A stretch of DNA of 64,000 nucleotides, taken from NCBI RefSeq assembly GCF_001909285.1, contig NZ_MRSV01000001.1:347057-411056 (forward strand), read 5' to 3'. The translations under genes were made by a program, and so were the position numbers. Shown in pieces: positions 43,053 through 52,684 of this stretch (position 1 is the first letter of the stretch; the number at the start of each line of letters is the position of its first letter). Under the pieces are notes generated by a model. The model made no database searches. It was not told the DNA's origin and saw nothing but the letters and a program-made list of their open reading frames with translations. The DNA comes from Exiguobacterium profundum (GTDB lineage: Bacteria > Bacillota > Bacilli > Exiguobacteriales > Exiguobacteriaceae).

Positions 43053-45827
43053 TCAGCCGTTCTTCATACTGAATTCATCTGCGAGCTTGAAGGACACGTC
43101 CTTCACTTCTAATCCGCTTAACGCGAAATAGAGCTGGAGATAATTATGCTGGTTCAAGAAGAAGACCTGCTTCGTCTGCGTCACCCATTCTCCGTTCGTC
43201 CCATTAAACGTGAACGTCGCACCCGGGATATTGTTCGCAAATAATGTCACCGGCATCTGTGCCAACTCTCCCGCGTTCGAACGGGCAGTCAACGTGATGT
43301 CATACGTCCCCGTTTGGTCGACCGAAATAGCGAAGACGTGTGTGTTTCCGGTCGAGGTATCGATTCCTGACAAATCCACATGTTCCCCGTTTTCGAGATG
43401 TTGGTAGTCCAACTCAAATGTATCCTGTTGATTCATCTCATCCTCAAAGCCGAGCACCTCGACTGAACCGTCATGAATCCCGAGAAGACGCTCCATCGCC
43501 GGTGATTTCAAGATGAACGTACAAATATTGCGCGCGCTCCGCAACAACTCGCCCCGTGTGACAATCCCTTCTTCGAGTGATGCCATCGTGTTATCCTCGA
43601 ACGAGTTTAGGTCCGGTCGGTCGACGACCATGTACAAGTCGTTTTGTGAGCGAACCATCGCTGCCGTATTTTGACGATTGGCCGACTCATCCTCACGGAA
43701 GTTCACTTTTGCCCACCAGTCTGTCATGACGATGCCTTCAAAGCCCCACTCATCACGTAAGATACGCGTATTTTGATCGTATAGACCAGCCGTCCAGATC
43801 CCGTTGACCGCGCCGTATGTCGTCATGATGGACGATGCGCGTCCTTCTTTCACCGCCATCTCGAACCCTTTCAAATAAATCTCGCGTAACGCCCGCTCCG
43901 AGACGACCGAGTCGATATCGTGACGATGCGCTTCTTGGTTATTGGCGCTGAAGTGTTTGAGCGTTCCCGTCACCCCGACACGATGCATGCCGTTCAATTG
44001 AGCGACCGCCATCTTCCCAGTCAAATGCGGATCTTCCGAGAAATACTCGAAGTTTCGACCATTCAACGGGTTACGGTGAATGTTCATTCCTGGTCCGAGC
44101 AACGTATCGATGCGGTTTTTCCGCATCTCGAGCCCTGTCATCTCGAACAAGTCTTCAACGAGGTCAACGTTGAACGTAGAAGCCAAGAGTGTGCCGTTCG
44201 GAAGCGCGAACGCCTTCGTTCCGATATCCATGCGAATGCCTGATGGACCATCGGCACAACATGCCGCTGGAATCTCAAGCTCGTTCAATCGATCGGACAC
44301 ACCACCGAACGCCGCTGCCGTCCCCGGCGTGACACGCGGTGAGTTCATCCCTTGTCCGCGAACGATTGTCGCCAAATCCTCATCTGTCAATTGATCTAAG
44401 AATGTTTCAAGTGACGCCTTTCCATGATACACATCGCTTAATTTGATACCTTGGTCACCCGTGAACACTCTAGTCTCAGGGCGTTCTTCCAAATAACGTG
44501 TCTCAACGTCAACGGCGCGAAGCGGCGTCGACTCGTAGCCCACTTCAAATCCCTGTTCGCCTTGAATTGGTTTCATCCGTTCGAACGGGAGGACAGGCGC
44601 CATATTTTCGCTTAACGTCTCGAGGACACGTTGCTCCTGTTGCTCGACTTCGAGAGCGAGTGTAGCCGAACGCACATCCGTTCCGACGTACAACCGATAC
44701 GTTCCTGCCTCTAAAACGAAGCTCGATTCATAACCCGTCACGCCAGAGTCGTCATAGCTCGCAAAGTCAGTCATGTGGACGTTGAAAGAAAGGATTTGGC
44801 GCTCGCCCGGTTCAAGAAGCAAGGTTTTCTCGAACGCCACCAATGACCGGAACGGATTCCCGAGCTTCCCTTGCGGTTTCTCGACGTAGAGTTGGACGAC
44901 TTCTTTCCCATCGCACTCACCCGCGTTCGTCACTTCCACCTCGACCGTCAGGACACCATCAGTTTCTGCGGTATGCTTTACCTCCGTTTTGAACGTCGTG
45001 TAAGACAGTCCGAATCCGAATGGATATAAGACATCCTCCTTCGCGAACGTTTCGAAGTAGCGATAACCGACATAGATGTCTTCTTGATAAATGCCTTTAT
45101 CTGCATGACCAAAGTTCTTCGTCGACGGATAATCTTCAATCGATTGAGCAATCGTATCCGTCAGTTTCCCGGAAGGACTCACATCTCCGACGAGCACGTC
45201 GACGAGTCCTTTTCCACCTTCCATCCCACCTTGCCATGCATAGAGGATGGCACTCGGCTCCTTCGCCCACTTCATGTCGATGATGTTCCCAACGTTCAAC
45301 ACGACGACCGTCTTGTCGAAGCGTTTCGTGACGCGCTCGATCATCGTATGTTCGATATCCGTCAATAAGTAACTACCCGGATCGGCCGTGTTGTCACGGT
45401 CTTCTCCTGCCGTACGTCCAATCATGATGAGGGCGACATCTGATTCTTGTGTCGCCTGTTCGACGAGTTCGTCCGTTACGTCCATCTCCTGTTGCGACCA
45501 CGGTTCACCGGCCCAACCGACACCTTGGTCGAACGGATTCTCCTTCACCCATTCCTCATACGTCGCATAGAGCGATTCATTGATATGAATATCTGGACGC
45601 TCGCGCAATGCCTCGAGCGGCGTCGTGACATGTCCGACGTTCACCATCCCGCCTGAGCCCGTACCGCTCTTGTAGTAATGGAACTGGCTACGACCAAATA
45701 CGGCGAGCTTCGTCCCTGACTGTAATGGGAGGGTCTTCTGTTCGTTTTTGACTAACACGACACCTTCCGCGACCGCTTGACGTGCCAATTCCTCATAACG
45801 AGTCCAATCCAATGTATACTGTTTCAT
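43053..45827 (-). CDS. GH3 beta-glucosidase with swapped domain order
   Basis: This 924-residue intracellular glycosidase releases terminal sugars from beta-glucosides or related oligosaccharides. The usual GH3 order is reversed: the GH3 C-terminal domain comes first (LAVFGRSQFHYYKSGTGSGG near residue 42; AGEDRDN near 138), a fibronectin-III-like domain follows (about 300-400), and the N-terminal TIM-barrel domain comes last (VTPGTAAAFGG near 500, nucleophile Asp in EGIVMTDWWAKVNF near 705). No signal peptide is present. Its ATG overlaps the esterase stop by four bases, and AAGGAG lies upstream. Confidence 0.92.
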   Translation of the reverse strand: MKQYTLDWTRYEELARQAVAEGVVLVKNEQKTLPLQSGTKLAVFGRSQFHYYKSGTGSGGMVNVGHVTTPLEALRERPDIHINESLYATYEEWVKENPFDQGVGWAGEPWSQQEMDVTDELVEQATQESDVALIMIGRTAGEDRDNTADPGSYLLTDIEHTMIERVTKRFDKTVVVLNVGNIIDMKWAKEPSAILYAWQGGMEGGKGLVDVLVGDVSPSGKLTDTIAQSIEDYPSTKNFGHADKGIYQEDIYVGYRYFETFAKEDVLYPFGFGLSYTTFKTEVKHTAETDGVLTVEVEVTNAGECDGKEVVQLYVEKPQGKLGNPFRSLVAFEKTLLLEPGERQILSFNVHMTDFASYDDSGVTGYESSFVLEAGTYRLYVGTDVRSATLALEVEQQEQRVLETLSENMAPVLPFERMKPIQGEQGFEVGYESTPLRAVDVETRYLEERPETRVFTGDQGIKLSDVYHGKASLETFLDQLTDEDLATIVRGQGMNSPRVTPGTAAAFGGVSDRLNELEIPAACCADGPSGIRMDIGTKAFALPNGTLLASTFNVDLVEDLFEMTGLEMRKNRIDTLLGPGMNIHRNPLNGRNFEYFSEDPHLTGKMAVAQLNGMHRVGVTGTLKHFSANNQEAHRHDIDSVVSERALREIYLKGFEMAVKEGRASSIMTTYGAVNGIWTAGLYDQNTRILRDEWGFEGIVMTDWWAKVNFREDESANRQNTAAMVRSQNDLYMVVDRPDLNSFEDNTMASLEEGIVTRGELLRSARNICTFILKSPAMERLLGIHDGSVEVLGFEDEMNQQDTFELDYQHLENGEHVDLSGIDTSTGNTHVFAISVDQTGTYDITLTARSNAGELAQMPVTLFANNIPGATFTFNGTNGEWVTQTKQVFFLNQHNYLQLYFALSGLEVKDVSFKLADEFSMKNG

Positions 45828-46900
45828 TTCGTCAGCTCCTTAAGTCCTTTTGCGATTACATTCATACAATCGTCTGCCTGTGGATAGTCTCCCAACTTGT
45901 CCATGAAGGCATGGTCCATCCCCCGATATTGAATGAGGCGTGTCGGGACACCCGCTCGTGCCAGTTTCCGCGCATACGCCTCCCCTTCGAGTCGTAAGTA
46001 ATCGTACTCCGCCGTCACAATCAAAGTCGGTGGTAGGCCTGAGACATCGTCTGCGAATAATGGTGAGACGAGCGGATGCGTGACATCCACCTCCCCTTGA
46101 AGATAGAGGTCATTTAAGAGCGAATCCGAGTCGGCGAGGGCGAGCACGACACCTCGAATTAGGTCGTGATGATGCGAGATATCATAAGCATCGAGCGCCC
46201 ATTTAAAATCATCTGTCGGAATCGAACCCAGATTGACGACGGGATAGACGAGCGCTTGATAACAAATGCGTCCTTCCCCCCGTTCTTGCTCCATCAGACA
46301 GCAAGCGGTCGCCAAGTTGCCTCCGGCACTATCCCCTGCGACAGCAATTTGATCACGAAGGACGTTCAACTCCGTCGCGTTGGCATATACCCATTCAAAA
46401 GCGCGGTAACAGTCATTCAATCCGGCCGGGAACGGATGCTCTGGGGCGAGACGATAATCGACGGAGAGGACAACCGCGTTCGCTCGTTCCGCGAGCAACT
46501 TACAAGGATTCTCAACCGTCTCGAGCGTGCCTCCGAAGAAGCCGCCACCATGGAAGAAGAGAATGGCTGGGATGGCTTCAGTATGATGCGGACGATACAG
46601 ACGAACCGGGATGTCACCGTCCTCACTAGGAATCATGAGATACTCGGTTTTGATATCAGTCGTCGTCTGATCCCGGTTCGGCCACCCCATGCTGGCGCGT
46701 GCCGCCTCCAGGTCAAATGTTGTATCCGGTTCATTGTGCGAAGAATGATTTGCGGTCAACGTCGCAAAGACGCGTGGATCAAGGTCACCGGTACGGTCTG
46801 AACCTGGAATGAGTTTGATGATGGTTTCGAGGTGGTTTGTTCTCGTAAGTTGCTGATGCTGATTCAAATAATCCATGAGATTTTCATAACTGTGTTTCAA
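45824..46900 (-). CDS. HSL-type alpha/beta-hydrolase (esterase)
   Basis: This 358-residue esterase belongs to the hormone-sensitive-lipase family. The oxyanion motif HGGGFFGG is near residue 120, the nucleophile Ser in VAGDSAGGNLA near 193, Asp in VTAEYDYLR near 299 and His in GMDHAFMD near 329. TTG at 46900 is preferred because AAAGGGGT lies seven bases upstream; a GTG six codons earlier lacks a site. It overlaps the GH3 gene, so the pair may remove acyl groups and then hydrolyse the sugar chain. Confidence 0.88.
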   Translation of the reverse strand: MKHSYENLMDYLNQHQQLTRTNHLETIIKLIPGSDRTGDLDPRVFATLTANHSSHNEPDTTFDLEAARASMGWPNRDQTTTDIKTEYLMIPSEDGDIPVRLYRPHHTEAIPAILFFHGGGFFGGTLETVENPCKLLAERANAVVLSVDYRLAPEHPFPAGLNDCYRAFEWVYANATELNVLRDQIAVAGDSAGGNLATACCLMEQERGEGRICYQALVYPVVNLGSIPTDDFKWALDAYDISHHHDLIRGVVLALADSDSLLNDLYLQGEVDVTHPLVSPLFADDVSGLPPTLIVTAEYDYLRLEGEAYARKLARAGVPTRLIQYRGMDHAFMDKLGDYPQADDCMNVIAKGLKELTK

Positions 46901-47039
46901 TATGTAGACCCCTTTCACCAGTACTTATTCTTATATGAAATTGGCTTTCCTAATGCCTTTCGGTCTATAATGGACTGTATTGCAAATAGACATTGAAATT
47001 TTCTGAAGCAGAAGTTTTCACGAAAGAATGAGGTTACCC

Positions 47040-48485
47040 ATGAACAAACAACAATTTACTGATTATCGCCTGAGCGACGAGATTACGCGCGCGCTAGGCA
47101 TTATGAAATACGAATCACCGACTGAGGTACAGCAGCAGGTCATCCCGCGTGCGCTCGAGCGTGAAGACTTAATCGTCAAAGCACAGACCGGAAGCGGAAA
47201 GACAGCTGCTTTCGGAATTCCGGTCATCGAGCTCATCGACTGGGCCGAAAACAAACCACAAGTGCTCGTCTTGACGCCGACACGCGAACTCGCCGTTCAA
47301 GTACGGGAAGACATGACGAACATCGGACGTTTCAAACGAATCAAAGCGACTGCCGTCTACGGGAAAGAACCGTTCTCGAAACAGCGTGAAGAGTTGAAGC
47401 AAAAGACACATATCGTCGTCGGTACGCCAGGTCGCGTCATGGACCATATCGAGCGTGAGACCCTCTCACTCGACCGCGTCGAATACTTGATCATTGATGA
47501 AGCGGACGAGATGCTCAACCGCGGCTTCCTCGCTGACGTCGAGAAGATTCTTCAACAGTTGCCGAAAGACCGCGTCACGATGGTCTTCTCAGCGACATTC
47601 CCACAAGATATCGAACGTCTCTGCCAGAAGCATATGAATGCTCCGGCACGTGTCGCGATCGAATCGACTGGCATGACCGCTTCGACAATCGAGCACCGCC
47701 TCCTCCCGGTTCACCGGAATGAGAAACTGGCTGTGCTTCAAGACATCACGGTCGTCGAGAACCCGGACAGCTGTATGATTTTCTGTCGGACGAAGGAGAA
47801 CGTCGATACGGTGTACGCCGAACTCGACAAAGCCGGTTACTCGGCTGAACGCCTCCACGGCGGACTCGAGCAAGAGGACCGTTTCGCCGTCATGAACGGC
47901 TTCAAGATGGGTAACTTCCGCTACCTCGTCGCGACAGACGTCGCAGCACGTGGAATCGATGTCGATAACGTCGAACTCGTCATCAACTATGACGTTCCTG
48001 TCGAAAAAGAAAGTTACGTGCACCGTACAGGTCGTACCGGACGTGCCGGCAAACAAGGAACAGCAATCACGCTCATGACCCGTCAGGAAGAACGTCTCAT
48101 CAACGCGATTGAATCATACGTTCAATTCGAGATTCCGATGATCGATGCGCCGACAGAAGCGGAAGTCGCGGCTAACCAAGATGCCTTTGAGCAGAAGTTA
48201 AGTGGCCGACGTGTCGTTCGAAACAACAAGACGGCTCGTATTAACCAGGACATCATGAAGCTTCACTTCAGTGGCGGGAAGAAGAAAAAACTTCGCGCCG
48301 TCGACTTCGTCGGAACAATCGCCAAAATCCCTGGCGTATCCGCTGACGACATCGGAATCATCACAATCAATGATCAAATGACTTACGTCGATATTTTGAA
48401 CGGAAAAGGTTCGATTGTCCTTCAAGCGATGGAGACGACGCCGGTCAAAGGGAAGAAATTAAAAGTAAGCAAAGCGCGTAAGTAA
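47040..48485 (+). CDS. dbpA: DbpA/YxiN-type DEAD-box RNA helicase
   Basis: This 481-residue helicase unwinds rRNA helices during large-subunit assembly. Motif I is [12 protein letters not shown] near residue 45, motif II is IIDEADEM near 150, motif III is SAT near 184, and motif VI is [13 protein letters not shown] near 325. The C-terminal 75 residues form a DbpA-type RNA-recognition domain ([23 protein letters not shown]), which in DbpA and YxiN binds hairpin 92 of 23S rRNA. ATG at 47040 has GAGGT upstream. Confidence 0.93.
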   Translation: MNKQQFTDYRLSDEITRALGIMKYESPTEVQQQVIPRALEREDLIVKAQTGSGKTAAFGIPVIELIDWAENKPQVLVLTPTRELAVQVREDMTNIGRFKRIKATAVYGKEPFSKQREELKQKTHIVVGTPGRVMDHIERETLSLDRVEYLIIDEADEMLNRGFLADVEKILQQLPKDRVTMVFSATFPQDIERLCQKHMNAPARVAIESTGMTASTIEHRLLPVHRNEKLAVLQDITVVENPDSCMIFCRTKENVDTVYAELDKAGYSAERLHGGLEQEDRFAVMNGFKMGNFRYLVATDVAARGIDVDNVELVINYDVPVEKESYVHRTGRTGRAGKQGTAITLMTRQEERLINAIESYVQFEIPMIDAPTEAEVAANQDAFEQKLSGRRVVRNNKTARINQDIMKLHFSGGKKKKLRAVDFVGTIAKIPGVSADDIGIITINDQMTYVDILNGKGSIVLQAMETTPVKGKKLKVSKARK

Positions 48486-48496
48486 TACAAATCTAG

Positions 48497-48530
48497 CCTT
48501 AAAGATGATATTCGTCTTTGAGGTTTTTTG
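48497..48530 (+). terminator. Terminator after the helicase gene
   Basis: CCTTAAAGA pairs with TCTTTGAGG with one wobble, followed by T6. Confidence 0.75.
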
Positions 48531-48974
48531 GTTATCTTACCAAAACCGAAAGCGCTTTCGAAAAACGCTAAAAAAATATGGTTTTTAGAAAACATTTTCA
48601 CCTGTATCATACCTGTATCAAAGATTGAATTCAACCTTCCTCACTCACATTATGGAACCGCATTGGTGACCGATCTACTTTGTTGCATCGGCTAGATGGA
48701 CCTACTCGTTTTAAGAGCGAATGCAGAACTCTGATATGTAAAAACCAATAAAAAGGGGGAGAGTAATTTCCCCCTTCCTATCCCCCTTCCTATTAAGTAC
48801 GTTGCGAAAGACGAATAAAAAAAGCGGTATATTTCGTGCCGTTTCCGGAGTTTTGACGATATCACGGAACCCCCTAGGTCCTGCCTGGTCTATCACAGAA
48901 AGTGATAGCAGTTTATCCTTATGCTCTTTTCCCTTGTTTTTCTATAGATGATTGAGTTTTTTCTGAATTCTTAA
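48531..48974. other. Gene-free AT-rich stretch with small repeats
   Basis: No convincing gene is seen. The stretch holds a perfect CcpA-type palindrome at 48547-48560, a CCTGTATCA repeated at 48600 and 48611, an exact tandem 12-mer (CCCCCTTCCTAT) at 48770-48793 preceded by a GGGGGA/TCCCCC hairpin, and a CTATCAC/GTGATAG hairpin at 48890-48908. It looks like a scar or boundary of the accessory patch that follows. Confidence 0.5.
48547..48560. promoter_or_regulatory. Orphan CcpA-type palindrome
   Basis: CGAAAGCGCTTTCG is identical to the second site upstream of the GH16 gene, but no gene starts nearby. Confidence 0.35.
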
Positions 48975-49175
48975 TTAATCATTCAATTTATGTTCTTTAG
49001 ATTGAAAACCTTCTTTAGGAGATAAAAAGAATACGATAGACAATATAAAAAGCGCTACCGGAAATGTTACTAAAGAAATATCAAATTTGACAGAACTAAC
49101 AGCATATTCTCCATATAAATAAATACCCATCCATAAAGAGGAACATAGTAAAATCACAGCTGACAAATTTTTCAT
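48975..49175 (-). CDS. Small two-span membrane protein
   Basis: This 66-residue protein has hydrophobic segments at about residues 5-24 and 34-52 and a charged C-terminal tail (KEGFQSKEHKLND). AAAGGTGG lies six bases before the ATG at 49175, which supports it as a real gene. No family is recognised. It is divergent from a secreted protein of unknown family, in AT-rich DNA unlike the surrounding chromosome. Confidence 0.6.
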   Translation of the reverse strand: MKNLSAVILLCSSLWMGIYLYGEYAVSSVKFDISLVTFPVALFILSIVFFLSPKEGFQSKEHKLND

Positions 49176-49273
49176 AATTATCCACCTTTCAGTTGATATC
49201 CGACTACCTTATGTTACCAGATAGGTGTGGAAGCGCACACGAAATACTCTAAAAATTAACAAGGAGAGGTAAT

Positions 49274-49885
49274 ATGAAAAAAACATTTATCATGACTTTT
49301 ATCGTTTTTTTGTTTTGGGGAGCGAATGTAGATTTTGCTAACGCAGAAAAGATAGATACTGTAGATCTCAATGACGTTATACAAAATATCTCCCCAGAAT
49401 TATCTGAGTATCCTTATAGTAAAGTGTTAGACAATGGAGAAATTCTGTTTTTCCAATCGAAAGAAGATTACGAATCATATTCACCGCCTAGCAACTACCA
49501 AACATTTAGTACTGGAGGATATATTACGAAACCTGAAGTTATAAGCACTAAGAATGCTTCAAAGCTATGGATTGGTTATCATAGCGGAACACCTGAATGG
49601 AGAAAAGTTAGCTCGCATGTATTAACTACAAATAAAACCTACTCAGTGAACGGTAGTTACAAATATAAAGAGTTCACTTTAAGTACCGGATTCACTCATT
49701 CGGTTTCAGTATCGTCTACCTTCCCTGCAGACGCTCGTAGATACAGTAAGTTAGGAGTGCGAGGAGATTTTACATTCCAACATATTAAATCGACCGAATA
49801 TCATTATGGCACACCTACTGGAAGAGTAACTTATTATGCCAAGGCCATAAGAAAAGATGAATACATCGACACTGCGTACCAATAA
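49274..49885 (+). CDS. Secreted protein of unknown family
   Basis: This 203-residue protein has a clear signal peptide (residues 1-24, cut after ANA). The mature part is rich in Ser, Thr and Tyr and in predicted beta strands (KTYSVNGSYKYKEFTLSTGF, then VSVSSTFPADARRYSKLGVRGDF). I recognise no domain; the pattern would suit a small beta-sandwich exported factor. AAGGAGAGG precedes the ATG at 49274. Base use is AT-rich compared with core genes, which suggests transfer. Confidence 0.65.
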   Translation: MKKTFIMTFIVFLFWGANVDFANAEKIDTVDLNDVIQNISPELSEYPYSKVLDNGEILFFQSKEDYESYSPPSNYQTFSTGGYITKPEVISTKNASKLWIGYHSGTPEWRKVSSHVLTTNKTYSVNGSYKYKEFTLSTGFTHSVSVSSTFPADARRYSKLGVRGDFTFQHIKSTEYHYGTPTGRVTYYAKAIRKDEYIDTAYQ

Positions 49886-49905
49886 AAATTCTGATCAATA
49901 AATTC

Positions 49906-49942
49906 AAAAAATGACTCCGGTATTATTACTGAGTCATTTTTA
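49906..49942 (+). terminator. Terminator after the secreted protein gene
   Basis: AAAAATGACTC/GAGTCATTTTT form a perfect 11-bp stem with T tail. Confidence 0.85.
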
Positions 49943-50082
49943 ATACTATAATTATTTGTTACTCATTACATTAGAGGGTTTTTATACCTTCCGAGAATAG
50001 TAAGTTGAGCTTCATCTATGTAAAGGATGTTAGAAAATAATCACCTACATCCTCTCCGGTCGTACCATATCCCCGACGATGC

Positions 50083-50267
50083 TTAGGCTATGTACAGGGC
50101 TTTCCCTCCTTCCACTGCTAAAGTCACATCGATTGTCAAAAAAGAGCCCAAGAGTTGTGTCTTGGATTCATTGCTGGAATCGAAAATCTTGAACATCCCC
50201 TGTGTATCCCGAAATAGACACATGATTCTTCTCATCGACTCGAACGGATGCAACAATTTTCCCACAG
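50083..50267 (-). pseudogene. Possible broken gene remnant
   Basis: Two minus-strand frames look protein-like in different halves: one reads KIVASVRVDEKNHVSI and a shifted one continues as FRDTQGMFKIFDSSNES and then a hydrophobic end (LLGSFLTIDVTLAVEGG). Together they suggest a short frameshifted fragment of an unidentified gene directly after the DUF4317 stop. The rest of the gap from 49943 to 50082 shows nothing. Confidence 0.3.
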
Positions 50268-51461
50268 TTAGTCTAACGACTCTTCCGAGATGAGCTTGAA
50301 CCCTTCAATCTCCGTCTCCTCTTCCACTTCAATCAACAAGCACGGTTTCCCTTTATAGTTCACCTGCTTCACGTATTTCAAGTCTTGCGGACTGACCGAG
50401 ATATTTGCGACCTTTGTATTAATCTTGATTGATTTTGACGTATACTTCGGAACGACACTCGTCGCTTTCATCTCATATTTCGTATCGTCGACGACTTGCT
50501 TGAACGCCTGCTCGACTTTCTCCGTCGTCACATCTTCCACACCACTCGCCCGTAAGACGACCTCGACGGCACGGGAGTCGAGCATCGCTACTCTCTCTTC
50601 TTCCTGTTCGTTCTCTTCTTCGGCGACAATGATTTGATTGATCTCATCATAAACGGTCGCGAGAGTCCGGGAATTGACTTCTTCTCCGATGACCGCTTTG
50701 ACCACTTCTTCGAAGACCGCCTTCTCTTCCACTGCCGTGACAATCTCCGAACCGTTCAACACGTTTTCAATGAACGTCATATCCGGTTGATGCGCTTTGT
50801 GTGCCGAATAAAGCACATGGTTCACATCGGCTGCGTTATCCGTGAAGCACGGGAATAAGAATCCACCGATCGGCGCCTCGAGTTTGATGATCGGATTCAC
50901 AATCAGACTGGCTTTGAACTCCCGCTCGACGAAGTCAAAGACGAGTGATTTTTTCGGAAGCTCTGTCGGGCTGATGCTGCCGAGGATGAACTTCGTCGTA
51001 TACACCTCATCGTTCGCGTGAATCTCAGACTCTTCCGAGTACCGATTCGTCGGCTTATTATAATTCCCCCGGATGAACGTCACGACCATATCCTTCTCAA
51101 ACGGCGTGTCTTTCACCATCTTCAACGCGATGCGTTGCATATAGTCCGTCCAGACGTCGGTCTCTTCCGTACGAAGTCCTTCATACAGCAAGCCTTGCGT
51201 ATGGTCGACCTGACCTTCCTCAGGATATTGGAACTTCACTTCGAACAGTTTTTCATCAAGTTTTCCACCGAGCACTTTTTTGAAGTTCGTCAAAAACAGC
51301 TCCTGCTGCTCTTCTTCTAAGAACGGGAACGGACGCAACTCTTCGTAATAAATCTCATTCGTTTCCTGTCGGATGTAAATCGTATATAAGTCAGCAATCT
51401 TTAGCTTTGTCGCATTTACTTTAAACTGTCGGCGAATCGCCGCAATCTCTTTCTTGTTCAT
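50268..51461 (-). CDS. DUF4317 family protein
   Basis: This 397-residue cytosolic protein matches DUF4317, whose members begin MNKKEIAAIRRQFKVNATKL as here. The middle carries the VTFIRGNYNKPTN segment near residue 135 and the C-terminus is acidic. No catalytic motif or function is known. AGGTGG lies upstream of the ATG at 51461, which matches the family N-terminus; the frame is open 12 codons further. It is monocistronic. Confidence 0.85.
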   Translation of the reverse strand: MNKKEIAAIRRQFKVNATKLKIADLYTIYIRQETNEIYYEELRPFPFLEEEQQELFLTNFKKVLGGKLDEKLFEVKFQYPEEGQVDHTQGLLYEGLRTEETDVWTDYMQRIALKMVKDTPFEKDMVVTFIRGNYNKPTNRYSEESEIHANDEVYTTKFILGSISPTELPKKSLVFDFVEREFKASLIVNPIIKLEAPIGGFLFPCFTDNAADVNHVLYSAHKAHQPDMTFIENVLNGSEIVTAVEEKAVFEEVVKAVIGEEVNSRTLATVYDEINQIIVAEEENEQEEERVAMLDSRAVEVVLRASGVEDVTTEKVEQAFKQVVDDTKYEMKATSVVPKYTSKSIKINTKVANISVSPQDLKYVKQVNYKGKPCLLIEVEEETEIEGFKLISEESLD

Positions 51462-51741
51462 TCCATCCACCTCTTCTTTTCTCTCCATCCATGTCACCCA
51501 TTATACCAGTCCTGATCGCTCACTAGTTCCAAAGAAATAACACCGGATTGTCCATTAATGCTAGAGAAGGATTTGCGATAGTCTTTCTAATCATTTTGCA
51601 GATTTTCACACTTTTTCAAAATCGTCCTGTGTATGATCAAGTTGAATTTATCGCGTGATGTTTGTCTCACTAGTTGTTTGATGAAAGGTTGCCCACTTGC
51701 TCGACAAGTGTTCATTCCAAATACATAGTAGGAGGCTTTAT

Positions 51742-52374
51742 ATGTTGAAGAAACTTATGTCTGTCGCACTTGTCGCCTTGCTCGTCTGGATTTCCGCATC
51801 GTTTGACGCTACACCAGTCTCTGCTTTCCCACCGAACATCCCATCGAAAGCGGACGCGCTCACGAAACTGAATGCCCTCACTGTCAAAAATGAAGGGTCG
51901 ATGACGGGGTATAGTCGTGACCTCTTCCCGCACTGGTCGAGTCAAGGAAGCGGTTGTAACACGCGTCACATCGTCTTGAAACGAGACGCTGACTCGGTCG
52001 TCGACGAATGTCCGGTTGCGACTGGCTCATGGTACAGTTACTATGACGGAATCACGTTCACCTCAGCCTCTGACATTGATATCGACCACGTCGTCCCGCT
52101 CGCTGAAGCATGGCGCTCTGGGGCAAGTAGCTGGACGACAACCAAACGTCAAAGCTTTGCGAACGACTTGAACGGTCCTCAATTGATTGCGGTGTCCGCT
52201 TCATCGAACCGTTCAAAAGGAGACCAAGACCCGTCGACATGGCAACCACCTCGCACTGGGGCGCGTTGTGCGTATGCGAAGATGTGGGTCGAGACGAAGA
52301 GTCGTTGGGGCTTGAGCCTTCAATCCGCAGAGAAGTCAGCACTCACGACAGCCATCAATGCTTGCAGTTACTGA
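51742..52374 (+). CDS. Secreted HNH-family nuclease
   Basis: This 210-residue exported protein has a signal peptide (about residues 1-28, cut after VSA) and a C-terminal HNH-type nuclease domain (DUF1524/GmrSD-like). The catalytic segment ASDIDIDHVVPLAEAW is near residue 112, and LNGPQLIAVSASSNRSKGDQDP near 150 supplies the Asn and the second half of the motif. Paired Cys residues at 73/92 and 174/208 suggest disulfides. It probably degrades external DNA for nutrients or competition. AGGAGG lies upstream of the ATG. Confidence 0.87.
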   Translation: MLKKLMSVALVALLVWISASFDATPVSAFPPNIPSKADALTKLNALTVKNEGSMTGYSRDLFPHWSSQGSGCNTRHIVLKRDADSVVDECPVATGSWYSYYDGITFTSASDIDIDHVVPLAEAWRSGASSWTTTKRQSFANDLNGPQLIAVSASSNRSKGDQDPSTWQPPRTGARCAYAKMWVETKSRWGLSLQSAEKSALTTAINACSY

Positions 52375-52394
52375 GTTAGAAAAGGAGTCTTCGA

Positions 52395-52637
52395 ATGAAC
52401 GAAATCACTTCGATCTTTAAGGCAACCCACGGTGTCATGACGGAAGAAGTCGGTGTCATCAGTGGTGAGTTGGAACTGACGACGGCGTGTCAGGAAGATG
52501 GTTCCTTGACACTCCACATCACGTACGTCGGAGCGAAAGATGTATATACGCTCCCCGGCAGTCCCTATCAGCTTCATGACCCGAACGATCATACTGTCAT
52601 CCATCAGATGCTCGTGAATGTTCTCGAACGGACGTAA
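52395..52637 (+). CDS. Small hypothetical protein
   Basis: I do not recognise this 80-residue protein. It looks like a single small beta-rich domain (GVISGELELTTACQEDGSLTLHITY) with no membrane segment. AAAAGGAG lies upstream of the ATG at 52395, and a strong hairpin ends transcription right after the stop. It follows the secreted nuclease by 20 bases without a terminator between, so both are probably co-transcribed; an inhibitor or accessory role is possible but untested. Confidence 0.6.
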   Translation: MNEITSIFKATHGVMTEEVGVISGELELTTACQEDGSLTLHITYVGAKDVYTLPGSPYQLHDPNDHTVIHQMLVNVLERT

Positions 52638-52684
52638 AAAGAAGGAGTCCATCACTCGATTTGAGTGACCGACTCCTTCTTTTA
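52637..52684. terminator. Bidirectional terminator
   Basis: GAAGGAGTC/GACTCCTTC plus an inner CACTC/GAGTG form a long hairpin flanked by A and T runs. It overlaps the stop of the convergent small gene. Confidence 0.85.

Noticed and set aside
46166..46801. 211-codon plus-strand frame opposite the esterase
   Set aside because: Shadow of the alpha/beta-hydrolase gene without motif or ribosome site.
48711..48896. 61-codon minus-strand frame in the repeat-containing gap
   Set aside because: It runs through a tandem repeat and a hairpin, has no ribosome site and shows no protein-like pattern.
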